Shown: piece by piece, positions 1-5,773 of the stretch
Layout of the letters: the number at the start of each line of letters is the position of its first letter
Numbering within the stretch: position 1 is the first letter of the stretch
Source of the DNA: Actinomycetota bacterium
GTDB taxonomy: Bacteria; Actinomycetota; Humimicrobiia; Humimicrobiales; Humimicrobiaceae
DNA: 16,490 bases
Direction: 5' to 3'
Assembly: GCA_023488645.1 (NCBI GenBank)
Contig: JAMDDL010000152.1
Location: 1-16,490 of the forward strand
Position numbers and translations under genes: made by a program
Notes under the pieces: model-generated
Told to the model about the DNA's origin: nothing
Database searches by the model: none
Seen by the model: the letters and a program-made list of their open reading frames with translations, nothing else

Positions 1-66
1 CCGAACGGTACGTACGGTGGTGTGAGAGGTCGGCTGCTCAAATAATGAGTAGCCTCCTACTCGATT
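1..66 (+). ncRNA. Group II intron, 3' end (domains V-VI), partial
   Basis: The window opens inside the 3' end of a group II self-splicing intron RNA. The first ~29 bases carry the distal loop and 3' strand of domain V: a CC-GAAC-GG cap, then a GTACGGT-containing strand and GTGTGAGAGG. This closely resembles domain V of known bacterial introns, such as the GGTACGTACGG of the lactococcal LtrB intron. Domain VI follows as a 9-bp stem, GGCTGCTCA (32-40) pairing with TGAGTAGCC (46-54) through one G-T pair. The terminal CCTCCTACTCGAT resembles the usual 3' boundary, so the 3' splice site lies near 65-66. The segment is about 55% GC against a very AT-rich surround. The intron-encoded reverse transcriptase, if present, lies to the left of the window. 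Identification rests on remembered motif similarity; the exact last base is uncertain. Confidence 0.8.
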
Positions 67-127
67 AATAATTTTATATTTTCTGGTTTGAAGTAAAAAA
101 TTAACAAAGAATTAATATGATTTTGAT
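67..127. other. Short AT-rich exon/target segment between intron end and IS
   Basis: These roughly 60 bases lie between the intron 3' boundary and the insertion sequence and end with the left copy of the 17-bp target duplication (111-127). No open frame or RNA signal is visible. Before the insertion, this DNA ran directly into the promoter region of the P-type ATPase. Confidence 0.5.
111..127 (+). repeat. Target site duplication, left copy (17 bp)
   Basis: ATTAATATGATTTTGAT is identical to 1641-1657. The flanking base differs on each side (A versus C before it, G versus T after it), so the repeat is exactly 17 bp. Confidence 0.88.
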
Positions 128-173
128 GTTAGGAAAAATTTAAAAGTGAACCATTTAAAATTCAAAAGCGAAC
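128..173 (+). repeat. IS left terminal repeat with two transposase-site-like motifs
   Basis: The outer inverted repeat is 128-151, ending in AAAAGTGAAC at 142-151. A second, slightly diverged copy, AAAAGCGAAC, lies at 164-173, giving a start-to-start spacing of 22 bp. Both are in the same orientation, pointing into the element. They probably form a two-part transposase binding end. Confidence 0.8.
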
Positions 174-180
174 TGCTTTC

Positions 181-203
181 AAATGGCTTTTTCCCATTTT
201 TTA
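181..203 (+). terminator. Weak hairpin plus T-run inside IS left end
   Basis: AAATGG (181-186) and CCATTT (194-199) can pair around a CTTTTTC loop, and the plus strand then continues with T residues. It could reduce transcription entering the element from the left. The stem is only 6 bp, so support is weak. The rest of 204-322, between this hairpin and the transposase stop codon, is AT-rich with nothing recognisable. Confidence 0.3.
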
Positions 204-322
204 AATATAAATTTCCAATGTTTAAAATAAAAATTTATAAATAATTTATCTTTAAAATTAATATTGATTAGAAATTTGGTAAATTCAAATCCTCATTTCT
301 AACCTGGTAAGTGCCAACTAAC

Positions 323-1528
323 TCATCCTTGTACCAGAACCTGATTTCTGCCATTTCTGATTTTAGATCTGGAACAATACATACGAAGACTAACTCTGTC
401 TCTTATGGGAACACCGGTAATGTTTATTACAAGCTTATTAAATGATATCTTCCTGTAGGGATTTACAATTCTTTCATCCCTTAAGGCAAATACATCTTTT
501 GTAGACGTATATGGAGCCGGCACTACAAACTTCCTGAATAAAGATTTGCCTTCACCGGTAAGCCTTTTAAGCCTGTAGTATGGGACCTCACCGGTAGAGT
601 GGACCTGTTTGTAGTTATATCTTGCCGCCTCTGCCTCAAGAACCTTATTGCCGTCTATTATATTATCAATACCTTCTCTTGCGCAGGTTCTTACAATCCT
701 GTCCTGAAGCCATCCGTAGGGCCTCTCAATTTTACCTTTGGCCTGAGCGGACAGTGCATAAATGAGCTTGACCCTTAAATCGTCTAAAACCTGCTTTACC
801 TGGGGATCTGTTTCATCTGTAACCTTGTAGTGCTTTCTCCAGAAGCTATCTCTGCCCTGCACGAATCTGAATATGGAGTGGCAATCCACATAATATGAGT
901 AGGCAAGCCCATATTTTAGGGCAACTTCCTCCAGTGCCTCTATATGGGCCCAGGATGTTTCTCTCTCTGTAAGTTTGTAGTATAGAAGGAATCTGCTACA
1001 GTCATCTATGGAGGTAATGAGATACCACTTGGAGCAAGCATATGGGCTGAACCTGTGATGGGAGCTGTCATGCTGGATGAGCTCTCCCACATAATTGGTG
1101 AGTACTTCTCTGTCATGAGTCTTCCTTTTGGGTTTTTTAAGGTAAAAGCCGCCCTTTTTGGCCCTATCGATAATTGTCGGTGTTGAAACCTTCTGGTCAT
1201 AGCCGGACAGCAGCCTGTCTTTTATATAACTGTAATTATATGATCTTAATGGAACTTCAGGGTCTGCAATCAGTCTTTTTTCAATCTTTAATTCTTTCAT
1301 GATACTGTCTTCAATATCTTTTGATATTTTTCTGCTGGCTTTCTTTCTTTTATATTCAATCGAGAAGCTCTCTGGATCTTTCCTGTATTTTTTTACAAGT
1401 GCAAAGAACCTCGTCTTTTTTATCCTTAAAATCTCTTGGATATAGCTTCTTTCAATCTCCTTTGCCATGTAACGGTATATTAGCTCCTTTACCTGATGTT
1501 CAGTGAAGTTCTTATGCAGCTGCGCCAT
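323..1528 (-). CDS. DDE transposase (rve-type), IS1202/ISNCY-like
   Basis: Transposase of the surrounding insertion sequence; it would bind the terminal repeats and perform strand transfer. It has 401 residues, typical for the group. The N-terminal ~60 residues look like a helix-turn-helix segment, followed by a basic linker. The retroviral-integrase-like core starts near residue 145. Likely catalytic residues are D154 (in QHDSSHH), D215 (in VDCHSIFRF) and E268 (in AKGKIERPYG), giving D-60-D-52-E spacing. The D-x-HSIFR block and the QAKG-x-ERPYGWLQDR-like block match my recollection of IS1202/ISNCY transposases rather than DD35E IS3 enzymes. The ATG is preceded by a GAGGAGAAAGG ribosome site. 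The frame is intact, and base composition is visibly richer in G+C than the host genes, consistent with transfer. Confidence 0.9.
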   Translation of the reverse strand: MAQLHKNFTEHQVKELIYRYMAKEIERSYIQEILRIKKTRFFALVKKYRKDPESFSIEYKRKKASRKISKDIEDSIMKELKIEKRLIADPEVPLRSYNYSYIKDRLLSGYDQKVSTPTIIDRAKKGGFYLKKPKRKTHDREVLTNYVGELIQHDSSHHRFSPYACSKWYLITSIDDCSRFLLYYKLTERETSWAHIEALEEVALKYGLAYSYYVDCHSIFRFVQGRDSFWRKHYKVTDETDPQVKQVLDDLRVKLIYALSAQAKGKIERPYGWLQDRIVRTCAREGIDNIIDGNKVLEAEAARYNYKQVHSTGEVPYYRLKRLTGEGKSLFRKFVVPAPYTSTKDVFALRDERIVNPYRKISFNKLVINITGVPIRDRVSLRMYCSRSKIRNGRNQVLVQG

Positions 1529-1583
1529 AATTTAAAACCTTTCTCCTCTATTACTATTGGTTCTAAATTATAGCTACAGAGCA

Positions 1584-1640
1584 GTTCACTTTTAAACTTT
1601 AAATCCTATAAAAAGAGTTCACTTTTAAATTTTAAATGAC
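1584..1640 (-). repeat. IS right terminal repeat with two transposase-site-like motifs
   Basis: Read on the minus strand from 1640 inward, the end aligns with the left end over 24 bases with four mismatches. AAAAGTGAAC occurs at 1617-1626 and again at 1584-1593 (complement), 33 bp apart start to start. The inner copies at both ends are followed by TGC. Confidence 0.8.
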
Positions 1641-1657
1641 ATTAATATGATTTTGAT
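1641..1657 (+). repeat. Target site duplication, right copy (17 bp)
   Basis: ATTAATATGATTTTGAT is identical to 111-127. Its last T is also the first base of the TTGACA -35 hexamer of the downstream ATPase promoter. Confidence 0.88.
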
Positions 1658-1684
1658 TGACAAGTTAGTTGCTGCATATATAAT
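1657..1684 (+). promoter_or_regulatory. Near-consensus sigma-70 promoter for the ATPase gene
   Basis: TTGACA at 1657-1662 and TATAAT at 1679-1684 are separated by 16 bp; both hexamers match the housekeeping consensus perfectly. Transcription would start near 1691 and give a leader of about 100 nt before the ATPase ATG at 1792. The first base of the -35 box is the last base of the IS target duplication, so the insertion replaced everything upstream of this promoter without damaging it. Confidence 0.7.
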
Positions 1685-1745
1685 TCATCTTTATACTTTC
1701 AGCAATGAATATAAAATAATATTTAACAATTTTATTAATAAATTT

Positions 1746-1772
1746 ATAATTAACTAAAAAGAAGTTAATTAT
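1746..1772 (+). promoter_or_regulatory. Leader hairpin or palindromic operator before the ATPase gene
   Basis: ATAATTAACT (1746-1755) and AGTTAATTAT (1763-1772) are perfect inverted repeats of 10 bp around a 7-base loop. They lie within the predicted 5' leader, 19 bases before the start codon. The position, just upstream of a weak AAAGAGA ribosome site, suits a translational or transcriptional control element, or a binding site for a dimeric regulator. The stem is all A/T except one G-C pair, so RNA stability would be modest. Confidence 0.4.
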
Positions 1773-1791
1773 TTTAGTTTTAAAGAGAATT

Positions 1792-4590
1792 ATGCCTGAA
1801 TTTTATACTTTAAACACTGAAGAGCTATACAAAGAATTAGATGTTTCGCCTAATGGACTTTCTGAAGAAGAGGCAAAAAAAAGACTTGAAATTTATGGTC
1901 CTAACTTAATTAAGAAGAAAAGAAAGAGATCATTAATACTCAGATTTTTAGATAATTTTGTGCATGTTTTAGCTATTATTCTTTGGATTGCTGCAGCACT
2001 TTGCTTTATTCCACGAGTAAATATGCCACAATTGGGATATGCCATTATTCTTGTTGTGGTTATCAATGCTGTGTTTAGTTTTTTACAGGAATTCAGGGCT
2101 GAAAAAGCTCTTGAAGCTTTAAATAAAATACTTCCTTCCTATGCCAGAGTACTCAGGTCTGGAGAAATTAAGGAGACTTTATCAGGTGAACTTGTACCAG
2201 GGGATATTCTTATCTTAAATGAAGGAGATAATGTTTCAGCCGATGCAAGATTAATTGAATCTTACGATCTGCGCACTAATAATTCTGTATTGACAGGAGA
2301 GTCAGATCCCCAGCGTAAAAGCACAGTTGCTATTGTAAACAGAGAAGTTGATACCTTAAGACTTACGAATGTAGTTTATGCCGGGACAAGTATTTCTTCA
2401 GGAACCGGCAAAGCAATTGTATATTCAACAGGTATGAAAACTGAATTTGGAAAAATTGCCAATATCACTCAATCAGTAAAAGAGGAATTAAGTCCTTTAC
2501 AAAAAGAAATTAACAAGGCAAGCCAGATGCTTGTTTATATTGCGGTTGGGGTTGGAGTTTTATTTTTTATATTATCCTTATTTGTAATCAAACTTGGATT
2601 TTTAGCTTCCTTTGTTTTTGCTATTGGTATTATTGTTGCATTTGTTCCTGAAGGTATGCTGCCTACAGTTACTCTTGCTCTTGCAATGGGTGTGCAGAGG
2701 ATGGCAAAAAGAAATGCATTGATAAAAAAACTTTCGTCTGTTGAAACTCTTGGAAGTACTACGGTAATTTGTACCGATAAAACAGGAACTTTAACTCAAA
2801 ATGAAATGACTGTCAGGGAAATCTGGATTAATGGAAGCAGTTATGATATTTCAGGAGTCGGCTATAATCCGGCAGGAGATTTTAATCTGGAAGGTAAAAA
2901 AATAGCAAGTAATGAGAAAGAAATTGCTTTTAAAAAAATATCCAGAGCCATGTCTTACTGTAATAACTCCAGACTTTATAAGGATAAAAATACAGAACAA
3001 TGGGTTATAAAAGGTGATCCTACCGAAGGGGCTTTGCTTGTTGCAGCAAGAAAAGCTGATTTTGATTATGAATCCGAAATGGAAAAGGACCCGCGTATCT
3101 TTCTACTGCCTTTTGATTCCACAAGAAAAAGAATGAGTTCAATACATGAAACTTCCGATGGAATTTTTGCTTTCGTAAAAGGAGCTCCAAAGGAGATGCT
3201 TTCACTTTGCAGTAAAATCGAGATTAATGGCAGGATTGAAGATTTAGATCAGCAAAAATTACAGGAAATTATGAAATCTAATGATATTTATGCTAAAAGA
3301 GCACTTAGGGTACTTGCAATTGCTTATAGAAACTTAACTGATCTTAAAGAGGAATATTCAATTGAAAATGTTGAGAAGGACCTTGTATTTCTTGGTCTTG
3401 CCGCGATGATTGACCCTCCGAGGCCGGAAGTTGAAGCTGCAGTCAAAGAATGTTTCAAAGCTGGTATAAAAATAATTATGATAACCGGAGACTACGGTCT
3501 TACTGCAGATGCCATTGCCAGAAAAATCGGAATAATAAAAGGTGAATCCAGGATTATTCTTGGTACCGATCTGGAAAAAATGTCTGAAGAAGAACTTGGG
3601 AAAGTTGTAAAACTGGATAACATCATATTTGCCAGAGTATCTCCGGAGCATAAAATGAAGATAGCTCAAGCCTTAAAAAATAATGGGCACACTGTTGCTA
3701 TGACCGGTGATGGCGTAAACGATGCACCGGCTCTTAAAACTGCTGATATTGGAATAGCCATGGGTATAAGCGGCACCGATGTTGCAAGAGAAGCTGCAGA
3801 TATGATTTTAACTGATGATAATTTTGCAAGCATAGTAAATGCAATAGAAGAAGGCAGGGCAGTATTTGAAAATTTAAGAAAGTTTATCAATTATATTCTG
3901 ACAAGCAATATTCCTGAAGCAGTTCCATTTATTATGATGGTGATTTTTAAAATCCCTCTTCCTCTTACAGTAATGCAGATTCTTGCCATTGATCTTGGTA
4001 CTGATTTGCTGCCTTCTCTTGCACTGGCAGCAGAACCCCCTGAACCTGGAATAATGAATAAGCTTCCAAGGCCTAAAAATGAGAGGCTGCTTACAGGGAA
4101 AAATCTTATAAAAGCTTATCTTTTCCTTGGTCCTGTTGAAGCAGCAGTAGCAATGATTGCATTTCTTATAGTTTATTATGATAATGGAATTACTTTTGCA
4201 AAATTAAGACAAATAGGAGCAAATCCTGTTAATTATGTTAACGACCGGGTTTACCAGACTGCAACCACTGCAAATCATGCTGCAATAATAATGTCTCAAA
4301 TAGGAAATGCTTTTGCCTGGAGATCCAACTATGAATCCGTGTTTAAGATAGGATTTTTTAAGAACAAACTGCTTTTCTGGGGAATTTTAGGAGAAATTAT
4401 TATTATAAATGCTTTAATTTATATTCCAAGGTTAAATAGTGTATTTAATCATCATCCTTTAAGCTGGAATTATTGGTTTATACTGATAGCATTTATTCCT
4501 TCGGTTTTAATTGTTGAGGAATTAAGAAAATTAATAGTAAGGTATTTTAATTATAAATTTAGAAAACCTGTTATAAATAAAGCTGTGTAA
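1792..4590 (+). CDS. P-type cation ATPase, type IIC-like (Na+,K+-ATPase-like)
   Basis: Membrane cation pump driven by ATP, 932 residues, full length. It has an N-terminal cation-ATPase domain (about 1-70), TM1-2 (about 50-110), TGES actuator motif (168-171), PEGM in TM4 (286-289), DKTGTLT with phosphorylated D329, KGAP nucleotide-binding motif (463-466), TGDGVNDAP (638-646) and a six-helix C-terminal membrane domain. TSNIPE (704-709) in TM5 and DLGTD (734-738) in TM6 match the Na+,K+-ATPase cation site. Here E287, E709, D734 and D738 stand for its E327, E779, D804 and D808, and the final EELRKLIVR resembles the animal DEVRKLIIR. S705 occupies the position that is lysine in H+,K+-ATPase, favouring a Na+/K+-like pump. 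TM8 has N839 where Na+,K+-ATPase has D926. No beta subunit is nearby. True ion specificity is inferred; a Ca2+ or Na+ pump cannot be excluded. Confidence 0.92.
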   Translation: MPEFYTLNTEELYKELDVSPNGLSEEEAKKRLEIYGPNLIKKKRKRSLILRFLDNFVHVLAIILWIAAALCFIPRVNMPQLGYAIILVVVINAVFSFLQEFRAEKALEALNKILPSYARVLRSGEIKETLSGELVPGDILILNEGDNVSADARLIESYDLRTNNSVLTGESDPQRKSTVAIVNREVDTLRLTNVVYAGTSISSGTGKAIVYSTGMKTEFGKIANITQSVKEELSPLQKEINKASQMLVYIAVGVGVLFFILSLFVIKLGFLASFVFAIGIIVAFVPEGMLPTVTLALAMGVQRMAKRNALIKKLSSVETLGSTTVICTDKTGTLTQNEMTVREIWINGSSYDISGVGYNPAGDFNLEGKKIASNEKEIAFKKISRAMSYCNNSRLYKDKNTEQWVIKGDPTEGALLVAARKADFDYESEMEKDPRIFLLPFDSTRKRMSSIHETSDGIFAFVKGAPKEMLSLCSKIEINGRIEDLDQQKLQEIMKSNDIYAKRALRVLAIAYRNLTDLKEEYSIENVEKDLVFLGLAAMIDPPRPEVEAAVKECFKAGIKIIMITGDYGLTADAIARKIGIIKGESRIILGTDLEKMSEEELGKVVKLDNIIFARVSPEHKMKIAQALKNNGHTVAMTGDGVNDAPALKTADIGIAMGISGTDVAREAADMILTDDNFASIVNAIEEGRAVFENLRKFINYILTSNIPEAVPFIMMVIFKIPLPLTVMQILAIDLGTDLLPSLALAAEPPEPGIMNKLPRPKNERLLTGKNLIKAYLFLGPVEAAVAMIAFLIVYYDNGITFAKLRQIGANPVNYVNDRVYQTATTANHAAIIMSQIGNAFAWRSNYESVFKIGFFKNKLLFWGILGEIIIINALIYIPRLNSVFNHHPLSWNYWFILIAFIPSVLIVEELRKLIVRYFNYKFRKPVINKAV

Positions 4591-4615
4591 AAATTATGAT
4601 TTTACAGCTATATTT
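4582..4615 (+). terminator. Weak hairpin at the end of the ATPase gene
   Basis: GCTGT followed by an A-run pairs with TTTTACAGC (4600-4608) across a 2-base bulge, overlapping the ATPase stop codon, with TATATTTTG after it. It might attenuate transcription before the TrkA-like genes, but lacks a GC-rich stem or a true U-tract. The remaining 68 bases before the next gene show only a good ribosome site. Confidence 0.25.
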
Positions 4616-4683
4616 TGTAAAATTATATAAGGTATTAATTTAAATGATTAATTTTTAATTTTACTTAATGTGAGGATAATAAA

Positions 4684-5331
4684 ATGCAAATAATAATTAT
4701 GGGATGCGGCAGGGTAGGTTCTCAACTTGCCAATATGCTTTCAATAGAAGGGCACAGGACTACCGTTATTGATAGAGATCCAAAATCATTTAATCGTCTT
4801 GGTAAAAGTTATAGAGGTCAGACATTAATAGGTTTTGGCTACGATAAGGATATTCTGGAAAAGGCAGGAATTGAAAATGCAGATGCATTTGCTGCAGTAA
4901 CTCAGGGAGATAATAGGAATATAGTTGCTGCCTTAATTGCAAAAAGAGAGTACAAAGTTCCTATTGTTGTAGCAAGAATCTATGATCCTGTCAGAGCAAT
5001 AGTATATAACAAACTTGGTATAACAACTATTTCTCCAACCAGATGGGGCGCAAACAAAATTAAAGAACTTATTTCAAACAGCCATATCAATACGCAAGCA
5101 AGTTTAGGAAACGGGGAAGTAGAAATAATAGAAATTGAAGTACCCCACAATCTGGTTGGCCGTGCTTATGAAAAAATTAATGTCCCGGGAGAGATAATGG
5201 TTATTGCTGTCACAAGACTTGGAAGAGCATTTGTGCCAGTAGCAGGTTCCGTACTTAAAGAAGGCGACATAATCCATGTGTCAGTTGCCTCAGAGTCAAT
5301 TCCAAAATTAAAAGGTTTTTTAGGAATTTAG
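4684..5331 (+). CDS. TrkA/CeoB-like potassium uptake regulatory protein (RCK)
   Basis: Cytoplasmic regulatory subunit of a K+ transport system, 215 residues. Residues 1-~120 are a Rossmann NAD(H)-binding TrkA_N domain with GCGRVG (7-12) and the acidic D30 at the end of strand two. Residues ~135-215 are a TrkA_C/RCK_C ligand-sensing domain. The stretch with NIVAA, VVARIYDP and RAIVYNKLGI closely follows the actinobacterial CeoB/TrkA type. GTGAGGATAATAAA gives a good ribosome site for this ATG. The next gene starts ten bases after this one, so they are surely co-transcribed. The natural partner would be a Trk/Ktr membrane subunit or a potassium permease; none is in the window, and the neighbour is instead a Na+,K+-like ATPase. 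Family assignment is firm; the partner is inference. Confidence 0.88.
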   Translation: MQIIIMGCGRVGSQLANMLSIEGHRTTVIDRDPKSFNRLGKSYRGQTLIGFGYDKDILEKAGIENADAFAAVTQGDNRNIVAALIAKREYKVPIVVARIYDPVRAIVYNKLGITTISPTRWGANKIKELISNSHINTQASLGNGEVEIIEIEVPHNLVGRAYEKINVPGEIMVIAVTRLGRAFVPVAGSVLKEGDIIHVSVASESIPKLKGFLGI

Positions 5332-5340
5332 GAGAAAAAA

Positions 5341-5754
5341 ATGAATATTTTGATTATTGGTGCAGGAAAAGTGGGAATGCAGCTTGCAAAAGATATGACT
5401 GCAAAAAATCATAAGGTAAAATTAATAGAAAAGGATGAAGAAATCTGCAGCAAAATTGAAAAAAATAAAAATCTGGAAATATACTGTGGGGATGGATGCG
5501 ACCCCCTTGTTTTAGAATTGGCAGGAATTAAAATTGCTGATATTATTGCTGCTGTTACCGGTGATGATGAAGATAATCTGGTAGTTGCGCAATTAGCAAA
5601 ATTACAGCCAAACAGGCCTAAGGTAATTGCAATTATAAATCACCCCAAAAATGAATGGCTTTTTAATAAAAAATGGGGAGTGGATGCATCAGTAAGTTCA
5701 ACGGCAATTCTATCTAGAATAATAGAAGAAGATATGGGTATGATATCTGATTAG
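5341..5754 (+). CDS. TrkA_N-domain (CeoC-like) protein lacking the C-terminal domain
   Basis: A second Rossmann-fold NAD(H)-binding protein of the TrkA family, only 137 residues. GAGKVG (7-12) and E30 form the dinucleotide site. The block NHPKNEWLFNKKWGVD near residues 100-115 matches the CeoC member of the actinobacterial CeoB/CeoC pair. The protein stops soon after the Rossmann domain, whereas family members usually have about 210-220 residues with an RCK_C domain. I see no frameshift remnant in the 19 bases before the opposing gene, so the short form looks genuine. The upstream stop codon TAG is part of its TAGGAG ribosome site, indicating translational coupling. It probably hetero-oligomerises with the upstream protein. 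Confidence 0.82.
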   Translation: MNILIIGAGKVGMQLAKDMTAKNHKVKLIEKDEEICSKIEKNKNLEIYCGDGCDPLVLELAGIKIADIIAAVTGDDEDNLVVAQLAKLQPNRPKVIAIINHPKNEWLFNKKWGVDASVSSTAILSRIIEEDMGMISD

Positions 5755-5773
5755 GCAGTAATCCTATAATAGC

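Larger units (their letters stand above)
128..1640 (-). mobile_element. Complete insertion sequence, IS1202/ISTde1-like, 1513 bp
   Basis: The boundaries follow from three agreeing signals. A 17-bp exact direct repeat sits at 111-127 and 1641-1657. Immediately inside it, the two ends align without gaps as inverted repeats: 20 of the first 24 bases match, including an uninterrupted 17 bases ending in AAAAGTGAAC. A single intact DDE transposase fills the interior on the minus strand. From my memory of the families, a ~400-residue transposase with a D-x-HSIFR block and a 15-18-bp target duplication fits the ISTde1 subgroup of the IS1202 family (formerly ISNCY). The IS481 family is a less likely alternative, since its duplications are usually shorter. 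The intact frame and perfect duplication suggest a recent insertion. Confidence 0.88.

Noticed and set aside
95..127. Weak dif/Xer-like resemblance around the IS target (TTAACAAAG, 6-bp spacer, TATGATTTT)
   Set aside because: Only one arm resembles a XerD site, and the other does not match a XerC arm. In sequence this AT-rich, such partial matches are expected by chance.
1006..1506. Additional frames overlapping the transposase
   Set aside because: They overlap the conserved DDE core and show no slippery run or overlap arrangement that would suggest programmed frameshifting. The transposase is complete in one frame.
3358..3669. 103-codon minus-strand open frame inside the ATPase gene
   Set aside because: It lies fully antisense to conserved P-type ATPase motifs and has no family resemblance. 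It is a by-product of the codon use of the real gene; the same applies to the antisense frames at 3020-3205 and 3666-3890.
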